The notes below the pieces were generated by a model. The model did no database searches. It was not told the origin of the DNA and worked only from the letters and a program-made list of their open reading frames with translations. Shown piece after piece: positions 34,462-42,586 of a DNA stretch of 64,000 nucleotides; position 1 is the stretch's first letter; every line of letters starts with the position of its first letter. Made by a program: the position numbers and the translations under genes. The stretch comes from Candidatus Manganitrophus noduliformans (GTDB lineage Bacteria > Nitrospirota > Nitrospiria > SBBL01 > Manganitrophaceae), in assembly GCF_012184425.1 (NCBI RefSeq), contig NZ_VTOW01000003.1, positions 310,001 to 374,000 on the forward strand, given 5' to 3'.

Positions 34462-34788
34462 TCAGATGTTGAGGTACTTCGGAACCTTTGTTTCTAAGAG
34501 TTGAACGAGTTCCTTTTGCATATAATCGTAATCATCTGGAATTCCTAGGACGATGATCCGTTTTCCTTTAAGTGGTCCGTTGAACTGCTTGCTGAGATTT
34601 TTCTTGTGACCCGCTTCCATGACAAAGATGGCATCGGCCCATTCGATCATCTCCGCCGAAACCCGAAGCTCCGCGTCGTGATTGAGCCCGGCGGACATCG
34701 CCTCTACGTTCGGCCATTTTGAAAAGACCGCTTCGGCCGTCGGGCTCCGAAGACGATTCTGGCTGCAGATGAAAAGAAGTTTTTTCAT
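34462..34788 (-). CDS. Small low-molecular-weight tyrosine phosphatase-like protein
   Basis: 108 residues. P-loop CSQNRLRSPTAEA near the N-terminus (C-x5-R with Cys9), then WADAIFVMEAGHKK and IIVLGIPDDYDYM, where Asp is the general acid position. Shorter than canonical LMW-PTPs (about 150 residues) but with the catalytic elements intact. Likely a cytosolic phosphatase; substrate unknown. It lies in an AT-richer accessory stretch. Confidence 0.75.
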   Translation of the reverse strand: MKKLLFICSQNRLRSPTAEAVFSKWPNVEAMSAGLNHDAELRVSAEMIEWADAIFVMEAGHKKNLSKQFNGPLKGKRIIVLGIPDDYDYMQKELVQLLETKVPKYLNI

Positions 34789-34843
34789 TGCTGGTTTATG
34801 GAATTAACGAGCGGGGTGACGAGGTTATCCAGATTCAAGACCC

Positions 34844-34893
34844 GACCCCCATAACCAGACCCCCAGACCCCCATAACCAGACCCCCATAACCA
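34844..34893. repeat. Short tandem repeat
   Basis: Repeats of GACCCCCATAACCA (three full copies) with a shortened unit GACCCCCA between the first and second. It lies between the phosphatase-like gene and an unknown gene. No spacer diversity, so it is not CRISPR. Confidence 0.8.
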
Positions 34894-34944
34894 CGTGAAT
34901 TAAGTATGGTGCCCCGGAATTCGAAATGGGTAAAAAGCAAAAAA

Positions 34945-35706
34945 TCAAGAACGGGTTTTGACGAAATTATCAAACTGTCCGATAGCGTGCGAGACGGCAT
35001 TGCTGATCTGCACAATCGTTGGAATAATCGGTTGAAACTTGAAAAACTCGATATCGCCAAAAAATATATCAACCGTAGAATCGGTATCGGGATTGAATTC
35101 AATGGTGCTGCCAGGTACAATTCCGAGGGTCATAATTCTACTCCGGCCGATTTTGTCCATCCCACACATCTGATTCGTGACTGTAAGAGCTACTATTCCA
35201 TCAGGGCGGATAACAGTCATACGACGGATAGAGGACACATTTACTGTGGGCGTGAGAATAATATGCTTGTCCTCAACGTCAAGGCAATGAAGCGCGTAAA
35301 GTATCTCGCCCTTCCCCCCTTTATATGCTTCGAAGGAAGCAAGGAATTCCTTCGTATCGCTCCGGGGTGTTTTTATTCCATTACACGTGCCTTTATACCC
35401 AGGTAATTCAGCTCCGGTCGGAAAGGTTGTGTATCGATCCTGTGTGCCGCCATCCAAACCGATCAATTCCCATGTCGCATGATCAAGGGCGGTCCTAAGA
35501 TTATGGATACTATCCCCCAAGATGAGTGGAATGGCGGATGGAGCTTGCTCGCGGAGGTTCATCTCGATAGTGATTTCGTTACCGTTTGGATTATGGCGAA
35601 CGCTAAGAGTGTAGGGGTGACGCTGCAAAAAAGCATTGATAGTAGACCTCAGATCAACGATGTGTTGATTGCCCCGTTCAATCTTTAGTCGAGCACCTTC
35701 GAACAT
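34945..35706 (-). CDS. Unrecognised protein in AT-richer stretch
   Basis: 253 residues, no signal peptide or membrane span, mixed alpha/beta. It opens MFEGARLKIERGNQHIVDLRS, has a mid-protein GDSIHNLRTALDHATWELIG and ends HAIGQFDNFVKTRS. The codon usage is AT-richer than the flanking core genes. I do not recognise the family; the SIHNLRTALDH stretch occurs in widespread hypothetical proteins of accessory DNA. Convergent or co-directional relations give no function. Confidence 0.6.
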   Translation of the reverse strand: MFEGARLKIERGNQHIVDLRSTINAFLQRHPYTLSVRHNPNGNEITIEMNLREQAPSAIPLILGDSIHNLRTALDHATWELIGLDGGTQDRYTTFPTGAELPGYKGTCNGIKTPRSDTKEFLASFEAYKGGKGEILYALHCLDVEDKHIILTPTVNVSSIRRMTVIRPDGIVALTVTNQMCGMDKIGRSRIMTLGIVPGSTIEFNPDTDSTVDIFFGDIEFFKFQPIIPTIVQISNAVSHAIGQFDNFVKTRS

Positions 35707-35781
35707 TATTTTTCTTGGTTAATGTTTGCGCACTTTCTCGTCTGACGGAGTCATGATTCTAAGGGTTTGACATTGAGAGAG

Positions 35782-36546
35782 TTAAGTTTCGTCAGCGTTC
35801 TGAACAGTATTGTTTCTCCCAGATTGTCTATCGAACTCAATATGGTAATCGTAGAGACTGCGAAAAAGTTCTTCATCGCCAAACGCTTTTGCAACAAGAG
35901 CGAAGGAAATTATGCTGCGGAAAAAGTAGTTCCAAAGGTCATGCTGGTGTTCCTCTTGGAGGGGGGTGCCGCGCATGCCATTTACATGAAAATGGGGTGG
36001 ATTTCCGCCAAACATATCCATGATCTGTGGTGAGGCACCATGTACATATCCCGAATAGGTTTTTGAAAGCGTGCGCGCAGCTTCCACGCCAGTGCTTGGG
36101 TCAAGCCCGGGTCCACTTACTTGCGCAATATAGGCGCGAATCTTGGTGCGCTTTACCATTAGGCGTTTCTGAGTTGATTCAATCGCTGAAGGTGCGTCGA
36201 ATTCTTCCTCATAGAATGCGTCGAGATACTTTTGATGAAGCGGTATTCGATTGTTGAAGATGACGGCATACGACAGGAACGTGATGTCCTCGTGAAACTC
36301 ATCGAGCATTCGTTGCAACGCAGCTTGTTCTTGGACGAAACCTTTCTCCATAAGCAGGCGCGCTGCATGCAAACCTGAAATGACCCGGGCGAGTTTCTGG
36401 ACCATCGCTTGATGAATGGTCTTTTCGATGTACCGGAAGGCAAAGGAGTCCATATGGGGTACCCTCTGCGGAGGTGGTACACGCCCTTCCAACATGCGAA
36501 ATGTATCAGTCATAATGTTGAGAGCTTGATTATACAACGTGTCCAC
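35782..36546 (-). CDS. Unrecognised helical protein
   Basis: 254 residues, predominantly helical, no membrane span. Notable regions: FRYIEKTIHQAMVQKLARVISGL, then LLMEKGFVQEQAALQRMLDEFHEDITFLS, then YSGYVHGASPQIMDMFGGNPPHFHVNG. It precedes the gene at 34945 in the same orientation. Long helices plus an HxHxN-like FHVNG loop recall abortive-infection or HEPN-like helical proteins, but no assignment is justified. Confidence 0.55.
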   Translation of the reverse strand: MDTLYNQALNIMTDTFRMLEGRVPPPQRVPHMDSFAFRYIEKTIHQAMVQKLARVISGLHAARLLMEKGFVQEQAALQRMLDEFHEDITFLSYAVIFNNRIPLHQKYLDAFYEEEFDAPSAIESTQKRLMVKRTKIRAYIAQVSGPGLDPSTGVEAARTLSKTYSGYVHGASPQIMDMFGGNPPHFHVNGMRGTPLQEEHQHDLWNYFFRSIISFALVAKAFGDEELFRSLYDYHIEFDRQSGRNNTVQNADET

Positions 36547-36571
36547 AGCGGCCTCATATACATTAGACGTT

Positions 36572-36812
36572 TTAAAGGCAATTATCCAGCCACTCCGGCA
36601 CCGGCAACTTTTGTTCCCGGAGGAAAGCCGGATTGAAAAGTCTCCGTTGATACCGCAGGCCGCTGTCGGCCAGAATCGTCACGATGGTATGCCCCGGCCC
36701 CAGCTTGCGCGCCAGCCGAACCGCCCCGGCGATGTTGATCCCTGATGATCCCCCCACGCAGAGCCCTTCGTCGTCGGGAATCTGATACGCCTCGTCGATC
36801 GGGCGCCGATAA
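36572..36812 (-). pseudogene. Truncated cysteine synthase 3' end (second copy)
   Basis: A fragment homologous to the last 85 or so codons of the intact cysteine synthase gene at 37473-38486. 106 bases are identical (36627-36732 against 37531-37636). A 36-base in-frame stretch is missing between short CTTCGTC repeats, removing ALPYIFNLLRDE. It has no start, no active-site region and ends VPEWLDNCL. It abuts the DUF4258-partner gene at 36822. Confidence 0.88.
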
Positions 36813-36821
36813 AAGTAATTC

Positions 36822-37037
36822 TTACGGGGCGACGGGGGTGAGAGTGAAGACACGGGCGAATCGTGTTGCATCCTTAATATCGCCGCGGCGTAAGGCTTCC
36901 CGAACGTCATCGAGCTTGTAGACATCTTCGAGAGCCAAATACGGCGACCAACCCTCATCCGTCTCGATGAGTTCAACCTCGACCTCGGCAATATATTTTC
37001 CCTCTCGGACCAGTTTTGTATGGGATCTTCTCTTCAT
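36822..37037 (-). CDS. Small partner protein of a DUF4258 gene (probable antitoxin)
   Basis: 71 residues, [23 protein letters not shown] at the start, then [28 protein letters not shown]. Small proteins of this pattern frequently accompany DUF4258 genes. The ATG overlaps the TGA of the DUF4258 gene (ATGA at 37034-37037), giving coupled translation. No DNA-binding motif is obvious, so the antitoxin role is inferred. Confidence 0.65.
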   Translation of the reverse strand: MKRRSHTKLVREGKYIAEVEVELIETDEGWSPYLALEDVYKLDDVREALRRGDIKDATRFARVFTLTPVAP

Positions 37038-37360
37038 TGTTTTTTTCTCCGTAGAAAGTCATCTGTCCATTGCGAAGGATCGGGTCGATAGGCCGTGACA
37101 AGAACCGCAGGGGAGGAGGTGTTTTTAGGAATTCCCCAAACGACGTGAACCGGTTGATCATCTCGATCTTTTTGTAAAACCAATACGCATGGACCTTTTA
37201 GATAGTCAGGATAATCTTCCACCACAACGGCCTGTGCGATTCCCTTGATAATATCTCTCACAAAAATCTGATCTGCGGCCAATTCGTCATAACCGTGATC
37301 AGAAATCTTCACCTCTCTGCGTTCCACTAAACTCAGAATACGGTTAAAGGTTTCGCTCAT
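37034..37360 (-). CDS. DUF4258 protein (RelE/BrnT-fold toxin-like)
   Basis: 108 residues: [23 protein letters not shown], then [20 protein letters not shown], then [10 protein letters not shown] and [13 protein letters not shown]. This is the DUF4258 pattern, a small beta-sheet fold related to RelE/BrnT endoribonucleases. It lies between two copies of cysteine synthase sequence. The Ile-Ser-Asp-His opening is the family hallmark. Confidence 0.75.
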   Translation of the reverse strand: MSETFNRILSLVERREVKISDHGYDELAADQIFVRDIIKGIAQAVVVEDYPDYLKGPCVLVLQKDRDDQPVHVVWGIPKNTSSPAVLVTAYRPDPSQWTDDFLRRKKQ

Positions 37361-37472
37361 AGAGATATGTTAGCATGTAAAAGTAAGTATTGCATGTCAA
37401 TCGATGCGATGAGGTGATGAACTTGAATAGGCCGTAGAACGACGCAGTTCATTGCTTGAACCCGGATGCACT

Positions 37473-38486
37473 TTAATGAGAACTCGCTTCCAGCCACTCC
37501 GGCACCGGCAATTTCTGCTCCCGCAGGAACGCCGGATTGAAAAGTCTCCGTTGATACCGCAGGCCGCTGTCGGCCAGAATCGTCACGATGGTATGCCCCG
37601 GCCCCAGCTTGCGCGCCAGCCGAACCGCCCCGGCGACATTGATCCCCGATGAGCCCCCCACGCAGAGCCCTTCGTCCCGCAATAAATTAAAAATATAGGG
37701 GAGGGCTTCGTCGTCGGGGATCTGGTATGCCTCGTCGATCGGGGCGCCGACCAAATTTTCGGTGACGCGGCTCTGACCGACCCCCTCGGCAATCGAATCC
37801 CCCTCCGACTTCAACTCGCCATGCTTGTAATAGTTGTAGAGCGCGGCCCCCATCGGATCGGAAAGGGCGATGACTACCTTCGGGTTCCGCGCCTTCAGCG
37901 CCATGCCGACCCCCGCCAGTGTTCCCCCGGTTCCGACGGCGCAGTTGAACCCGTCGATCTTTCCGCCGGTCTGCTCCCAAATCTCCGCGCCGGTCGTCGC
38001 GGTGTGGAACTCGCGGTTGGCGACGTTGTCGAATTGTCGCGCCCAGAAGGCGGCGCCGGGGGACACTTCGTTCATTTCTTGGGCGAGCTGACCGGCGATC
38101 TTGACGAAATGCCGCGGCGTCGAATAGGGGGCCTCGGGAACCAGCTTCAACTCCGCGCCGAAGAGCCGCAGCGCCTCGAACTTTTCCGGGCTTTGCGTTT
38201 CGGGGATGACGATCAGGGTGCGATACCCCAGGACCCGCCCGATCATCGCCAATCCGATCCCGGTATTCCCCGCGGTCCCCTCGACGATCGTTCCCCCTTT
38301 TTTCAAAAGGCCCTGTTTTTCCGCATGGCGAATAATGCCGAGCGCGGTCCGATCTTTGATCGACCCGCCGGGGTTGAGAAACTCCGCTTTCCCTAAAATG
38401 TTGCAACCGGTCGCCTCGGACGGCCCCTTCAGCCGAATGAGCGGGGTCCCGCCGATCAGGTCGAGTACATTCGAACGAATATCCAT
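37473..38486 (-). CDS. cysK: Cysteine synthase (PLP-dependent)
   Basis: 337 residues, full length. PLP Lys in EFLNPGGSIKDR (about residue 44), phosphate loop EGTAGNTGIG, VGTGGTLAG, and late GLCVGGSSGINVAGA. It makes cysteine from O-acetylserine (or a related acceptor) and sulfide. Its 3' end is duplicated as the fragment at 36572. Upstream, an AT-rich leader contains two TTTTTTATCC repeats but no certain promoter. Confidence 0.9.
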   Translation of the reverse strand: MDIRSNVLDLIGGTPLIRLKGPSEATGCNILGKAEFLNPGGSIKDRTALGIIRHAEKQGLLKKGGTIVEGTAGNTGIGLAMIGRVLGYRTLIVIPETQSPEKFEALRLFGAELKLVPEAPYSTPRHFVKIAGQLAQEMNEVSPGAAFWARQFDNVANREFHTATTGAEIWEQTGGKIDGFNCAVGTGGTLAGVGMALKARNPKVVIALSDPMGAALYNYYKHGELKSEGDSIAEGVGQSRVTENLVGAPIDEAYQIPDDEALPYIFNLLRDEGLCVGGSSGINVAGAVRLARKLGPGHTIVTILADSGLRYQRRLFNPAFLREQKLPVPEWLEASSH

Positions 38487-38611
38487 TTTTATCCTTTTTT
38501 ATCCTTTGGATAGGTTTTAATTAAAGCATGTTCACGGAATGATTAAGAGCATTGGAATGGGGCTCTTCGCCCCAAGCCCCACGACTTCGGTGTTCACGAC
38601 GACAATCCGGC

Positions 38612-39193
38612 TTATTTTAAAACAAACCGGAGTTCATCGACAAGGCCAAGCCGTCTGGCCTGCGAAGACAAATAATCAAAGTCGATTGTCTTTTTACAGT
38701 TCACCGCAAGGGCGTTCGCATCTTCAAAATCGCGCGGTCTTCCCACGCGGAGTTTCATTAGAATGAGGTCTTCCGGAGAAGCAACCCAAAGTGTATTTTC
38801 CCCGAGCCGTTTGCGCCGCTTTCGTTGAAAAATGTTTTGCTCGAAGGGACCTTCCGCCCGTCTCAGATCGACCGAAACCGATCCCCGTCTTAACCGAATC
38901 TGCCGGTCCTGAAGAAGGGGATTTTCGGCCCACCACTGCCGGTCGACCTGAAATCCCGCTTCAGGGGCTGCATCAGAGAGCGCGTTAAAATTTTCGGGGA
39001 TAGAAATCAGAAGGTCGATGTCGAGCGTGGTCCGGGGACGGGCCCAGAGACCGACGGCCAGGGCGCCGATAAGGAGATGCGGAATCTTTTTACCTCGGAG
39101 GAATCTTAAGACTTCCAGAAGAACCGTTTCGGGTTGATCGCTTCTTGTTCGCTTCACGCCAATTTTCCCACTCGGTTTTCCACATTTGGTCAA
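38612..39193 (-). CDS. Nucleotidyltransferase-fold protein
   Basis: 193 residues from a TTG (complement 39191-39193, AGGA nearby); a GTG at 39157 is the alternative. Core: HLLIGALAVGLWARPRTTLDIDLLIS, a nucleotidyltransferase GS/G-x-x-DxD motif, then SVDLRRAEG and ASPEDLILMKLRVGRPRDFEDANAL, as in AbiEii/DUF6036-type proteins. The start overlaps the preceding gene by up to 104 bases. Likely one half of a two-gene module; it follows mtnA's neighbour and may act as toxin or antitoxin. Confidence 0.7.
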   Translation of the reverse strand: MTKCGKPSGKIGVKRTRSDQPETVLLEVLRFLRGKKIPHLLIGALAVGLWARPRTTLDIDLLISIPENFNALSDAAPEAGFQVDRQWWAENPLLQDRQIRLRRGSVSVDLRRAEGPFEQNIFQRKRRKRLGENTLWVASPEDLILMKLRVGRPRDFEDANALAVNCKKTIDFDYLSSQARRLGLVDELRFVLK

Positions 39194-39410
39194 TCCGGTC
39201 CTGGCGGCGCATCCAAGCGGAGAGATCTTCTCCTCTCTCCCGGCACTGCGCTTCCACCATCCTGATTCCCAAAGACATCAATTCAAAAACCTGCCGCGAC
39301 CGCTCTTTTGCAGAGAGGGAAGGAAGCGTTCGATTCTCCTCGCGGACCCGATCGAGACGCTTCAGCCAAAGAGGGATGGGAAGAGGTCCCGCATCGGTCC
39401 GGTTCCGCAT
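39090..39410 (-). CDS. Small protein overlapping the nucleotidyltransferase gene
   Basis: 106 residues, charged and helical: LWLKRLDRVREENRTLPSLSAKERSRQVFELMSLGIRMVEAQ, then RERGEDLSAWMRRQDRID. No known domain. Its ATG lies just 3 bases after the mtnA stop and its last 68-104 bases overlap the nucleotidyltransferase. Such partners of nucleotidyltransferase genes are common in accessory DNA. Proposed as the partner in a two-component module; activity unknown. Confidence 0.6.
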   Translation of the reverse strand: MRNRTDAGPLPIPLWLKRLDRVREENRTLPSLSAKERSRQVFELMSLGIRMVEAQCRERGEDLSAWMRRQDRIDQMWKTEWENWREANKKRSTRNGSSGSLKIPPR

Positions 39411-39413
39411 CGA

Positions 39414-40451
39414 TCAACCGCGCTTGGATGGTTTTAGTCTGACGATCTCTTCCGGCTTGAAGACCCCCTTGTCGGTGATGATGGCGGTGATGTATTTGGC
39501 GGGAGTGACGTCGAAGGCGGGGTTGGCGGTGGTGGCGCCGGTGGCCCAGATCTGGTTTCCGGCGATGTGGGTCAGCTCGGCCTGATTCCGCTCTTCGATC
39601 GGGATTTCGTCTCCGGAGGAGATGCTGAAATCGATCGTGGAGTAAGGGGCGGCGACGTAGAAGGGGATGCCGTGCTCTTTGGCGAGAACGGCGACGCTGT
39701 AGGTGCCGATCTTGTTGGCGGTGTCTCCGTTGGCGGCGATCCGGTCGGCGCCGACGACGCAGCGCTGGATCTTTCCCCGCCGCATGAAGAAGCCGGCCAT
39801 GTTGTCGGTGATGACGGTGACCGGGATGCTGTCTTGCACCAGCTCCCAGGCGGTCAGCCGCGCCCCTTGAAGGACCGGCCGGGTTTCGTCGGCGTAGACG
39901 GCGATCTTCTTGTTCGCCTCCCAGGCGCTGCGGATGACGCCGAGCGCCGTGCCGTAGCCGCCCGTGGCGAGGGCCCCCGCGTTGCAATGGGTCAGGACGC
40001 CGTCGCCCGCCTCGATGAGCGCCGCGCCGAATTTCCCGATGGCGCGGTTCATCTCGATGTCTTCTTGCAGGATGGCGTGCGCTTCATCCAACATGATTTT
40101 TTTGAGCGCTTCGGGCGATTCGGTCCGATGGGCCTGCGCCGTTTCCTTCATCCGCTGGATGGCCCAGAAGAGATTGACCGCGGTCGGCCGGGTGGCGGCG
40201 AGCAGATCGCAGCTCGGAAGAAGCTGTTTGTAGAAATCATCGAAGGATTGGGCGGAGATCTTCTGCGCCGCCAGCGCGATCCCATAAGCGGCGGTGATCC
40301 CGATGGCCGGCGCCCCGCGGACCCAGAGCTCCTTGATCCCGCGCGCCACGGTTTCGACATCGGTGCAGTCGACGAAGATCACCTCGGTCGGCAGCTTCGT
40401 CTGATCGAGCAGGCGGACCGCCCCTTTTTTCCATTCAACGGCATTGACCAT
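39414..40451 (-). CDS. mtnA: S-methyl-5-thioribose-1-phosphate isomerase
   Basis: 345 residues, full length. Motifs: [15 protein letters not shown], the catalytic Cys in [37 protein letters not shown] with the catalytic Asp, and [20 protein letters not shown] near the end. Converts methylthioribose-1-P to methylthioribulose-1-P in methionine salvage. No other mtn gene is adjacent; the following genes are the small protein and nucleotidyltransferase. Confidence 0.94.
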   Translation of the reverse strand: MVNAVEWKKGAVRLLDQTKLPTEVIFVDCTDVETVARGIKELWVRGAPAIGITAAYGIALAAQKISAQSFDDFYKQLLPSCDLLAATRPTAVNLFWAIQRMKETAQAHRTESPEALKKIMLDEAHAILQEDIEMNRAIGKFGAALIEAGDGVLTHCNAGALATGGYGTALGVIRSAWEANKKIAVYADETRPVLQGARLTAWELVQDSIPVTVITDNMAGFFMRRGKIQRCVVGADRIAANGDTANKIGTYSVAVLAKEHGIPFYVAAPYSTIDFSISSGDEIPIEERNQAELTHIAGNQIWATGATTANPAFDVTPAKYITAIITDKGVFKPEEIVRLKPSKRG

Positions 40452-40518
40452 GGGGCCGATTTTAGGGGAAGAGGGAGGGAATTGTCAATCGATTTGAGGC
40501 TGTCATTTTTATGAAAAG

Positions 40519-40563
40519 AAGGGTCCGGTCCGCCCGGGGGGTGAGGCGGCGGACCGGACCCTT
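40519..40563 (-). terminator. Strong hairpin terminator downstream of the OmpA-type gene
   Basis: AAGGGTCCGGTCCGCC (40519-40534) and GGCGGACCGGACCCTT (40548-40563) form a perfect 16-bp stem with a 13-base loop. On the minus strand it is followed by TTCTTTTCAT. It lies between the OmpA-type gene and mtnA, both leftward, and so ends the OmpA transcript. Confidence 0.85.
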
Positions 40564-40577
40564 TGCTGCGCGGGTGT

Positions 40578-41492
40578 TTATCGGTTATCGGTCATTTGAG
40601 GGGGCTCGACGGAAGAGACGATCTCCTGGAGGTCTTTGGGATAGAGAACGATCTCGATTCGTCGGTTTCGCTGTTTCCCCTCGGGGGTGTCGTTCGGGGC
40701 GACCGGCCGATACTCCGCCAGCCCGACGGCCGACAGGTTCTCCGGAGAGATGCCGAGCTCGGAGAGATATCGGACCACCTGGGTCGCGCGCGAGGCGGAG
40801 AGCTCCCAGTTGCTCGGGAATTTTCCGGCCAGCCGGGGGCCGATCGGGACGTTGTCGGTATGTCCCTCGATCCGGATACTGTTCTCCTTCACGTTCTTCA
40901 AGATGTCGCTGACCTTCTTGAGAACCCCTTTTCCTTCGGAGGTCACCTGGTCGCTCCCGGAGGCGAAGAGAATTTTATCGACGATCTCCACGGAGAGCCG
41001 GTCCTTCAGCTGCGTGATTTTGACGCTTCCGTCGGTGATCTCCTTTTGAAGCTCCCCGATCAGCTGTTGATGGGTCTTCTCCGATTCCCGGAGCTCTCTC
41101 TCGCGCCGGGCGGCCTCCTCTTCGGTGACTTTCAATGCCTCCTCCAGCCGGTTGATCATCGCCTGCCGGGACTGATCGGTCTCTTCAAAGGTTCCCTTCA
41201 TCTGAAGCATCTGGTCTCTTAATTCCTGCTCCGTCTTGTTTCCGGTCTCCTTCGCGAGGGAGAGCTGCTGCTCCAGCAGAGCGAGATCCTTTTCCCGTTT
41301 CGACGCGGCCGCCCTCGCCTCTTCGAGCGATTTCTCCAGCGCGGCCCGTTTCTGCCGCTCTTCCTGAAGCTGCGCGGCGGAAGATTCCCGTTGAGCCACC
41401 TCCGCCAGGTAGCGGCTTTTCGTGACGCAGCCCCCGGTCCAGAAGAAGAAAAACAAAAGAATGATCCCACTCAAACGATGTTTCGACTTCAT
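40578..41492 (-). CDS. OmpA-family lipoprotein with coiled coil
   Basis: 304 residues. Signal peptide with a lipobox-like WTGGC (Cys22), then a long Glu/Arg/Gln-rich coiled coil (about residues 35-165), and a C-terminal OmpA peptidoglycan-binding domain with IRIEGHTDNVPIGPRL, ASRATQVVRYLSELGI and GKQRNRRIEIVL. It probably anchors in the outer membrane and spans the periplasm to the peptidoglycan. Next to SUMF1-fold periplasmic proteins but in a separate transcript (terminator at 40519). Confidence 0.88.
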   Translation of the reverse strand: MKSKHRLSGIILLFFFFWTGGCVTKSRYLAEVAQRESSAAQLQEERQKRAALEKSLEEARAAASKREKDLALLEQQLSLAKETGNKTEQELRDQMLQMKGTFEETDQSRQAMINRLEEALKVTEEEAARRERELRESEKTHQQLIGELQKEITDGSVKITQLKDRLSVEIVDKILFASGSDQVTSEGKGVLKKVSDILKNVKENSIRIEGHTDNVPIGPRLAGKFPSNWELSASRATQVVRYLSELGISPENLSAVGLAEYRPVAPNDTPEGKQRNRRIEIVLYPKDLQEIVSSVEPPQMTDNR

Positions 41493-41689
41493 AACGCTTT
41501 CTCCATACAGAGAGGTGAGTAAAAAGGGTCCATCGGGATAACAAGGAGATCATCATGATCTTCGCAGATCCTCCTCAGATCAGAGAGGAGGCGTGGTTCG
41601 GAAGGAGCGTAGTCCGATCGAACGAAAAGTTCAAGCCGATCTAAACATCTTACGCAATTTCGTGAAAAGCTACAAATCCGCCGGATGGA

Positions 41690-42460
41690 TTAGAGTGATC
41701 TGGCGCACCGAAAGCCGATCAGCGGATCTCGCTTTTCGGGATCGGCGTAGAAGCGGGTTGTCGTTCGGGTAAGGAGACGAAGCGCGCCGGGTTGATCGCC
41801 TCCGATCCCGCCGCGGATGGCGCGGACATTTTTCCGGAAGGGATCGGCGCGATAGGGGTTGTTGGGGTAGGGACGATAGAGGTCGGCGGTCCACTCCCAT
41901 CCGAACCCGACCATCGCTTCGGCGCCGTAAGGGGAGAAGATCGGTTTGGCGGGGAGGGAAGCCCGGACCGCTTTTTCGATTTCCGGATCGAATTGATTTC
42001 CCCAGGGATAGATTCTCCCATCGGTCCCCCGGGCCGCTTTTTCCCACTCTTCTTCGGTCGGAAGACGTTTGCCGATCGAGTCGCAGTAGTCGGCGGCCTC
42101 CTGCCAGGTGAGGCCGGTGACCGGCTGGTCCGGGTCGGCTTCTCCGAGGCCGAAGGGGAGCGGATGGCCGGAGATCATCGCGAAGCGTTGATAGTCGCGG
42201 TTGCGGACCTTGGTCCGGTCGATGGCAAACGTGTCGAGATAGACGGCGTGGGCGGGGCGCTCGTCTTTGAGGAGCGGTTTGTTCGGGAGGATGGAGGCAG
42301 GATCGACCGAGTAGCCGGTTTCATCCGTTCCCATGATGAATTCGCCGGCGGGGATCAGGATCATGCCGGCGGGGGCATGCTGGCTGGGTCTGTTCCAGAG
42401 GTAAAGTCCGGCGATGAGGATCGTAAAGAGAATCATCACGGATACGATTTTCGACTTCAA
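41690..42460 (-). CDS. SUMF1-fold membrane-anchored protein
   Basis: 256 residues with an N-terminal transmembrane helix (MKSKIVSVMILFTILIAGLYLW). SUMF1 core: ILIPAGEFIMG, DRTKVRNRDYQRF, PVTGLTWQEAADYC, GKRLPTEEEWEKAARG, MVGFGWEW, FRCARS at the end. The C-x4-C catalytic pair of formylglycine-generating enzymes is not present (RGGIGGDQPGAL). Probably periplasmic. Leftward, in line with the other two SUMF1-fold genes and the quinone genes to its right. Confidence 0.85.
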   Translation of the reverse strand: MKSKIVSVMILFTILIAGLYLWNRPSQHAPAGMILIPAGEFIMGTDETGYSVDPASILPNKPLLKDERPAHAVYLDTFAIDRTKVRNRDYQRFAMISGHPLPFGLGEADPDQPVTGLTWQEAADYCDSIGKRLPTEEEWEKAARGTDGRIYPWGNQFDPEIEKAVRASLPAKPIFSPYGAEAMVGFGWEWTADLYRPYPNNPYRADPFRKNVRAIRGGIGGDQPGALRLLTRTTTRFYADPEKRDPLIGFRCARSL

Positions 42461-42586
42461 AACAAAACCTCCTTCTTCATCGCGACTTGTTTAAAAAGCG
42501 GAAGAAAAGATTTACGCGTCGGGTGAACTTCGGTTGATTTATAAAAGGTGAGCGCGGGAGCAGTAATAGTAATAATGATAGATCGA

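Noticed and set aside
34844..34893. Possible CRISPR array.
   Set aside because: The repeats are contiguous, 14 bases, with no unique spacers and no cas genes nearby.
38571..38590. Terminator for the nucleotidyltransferase (GGGGC-TCTTC-GCCCC).
   Set aside because: Only a 5-bp stem with no U-tract on the minus strand; too weak to call.
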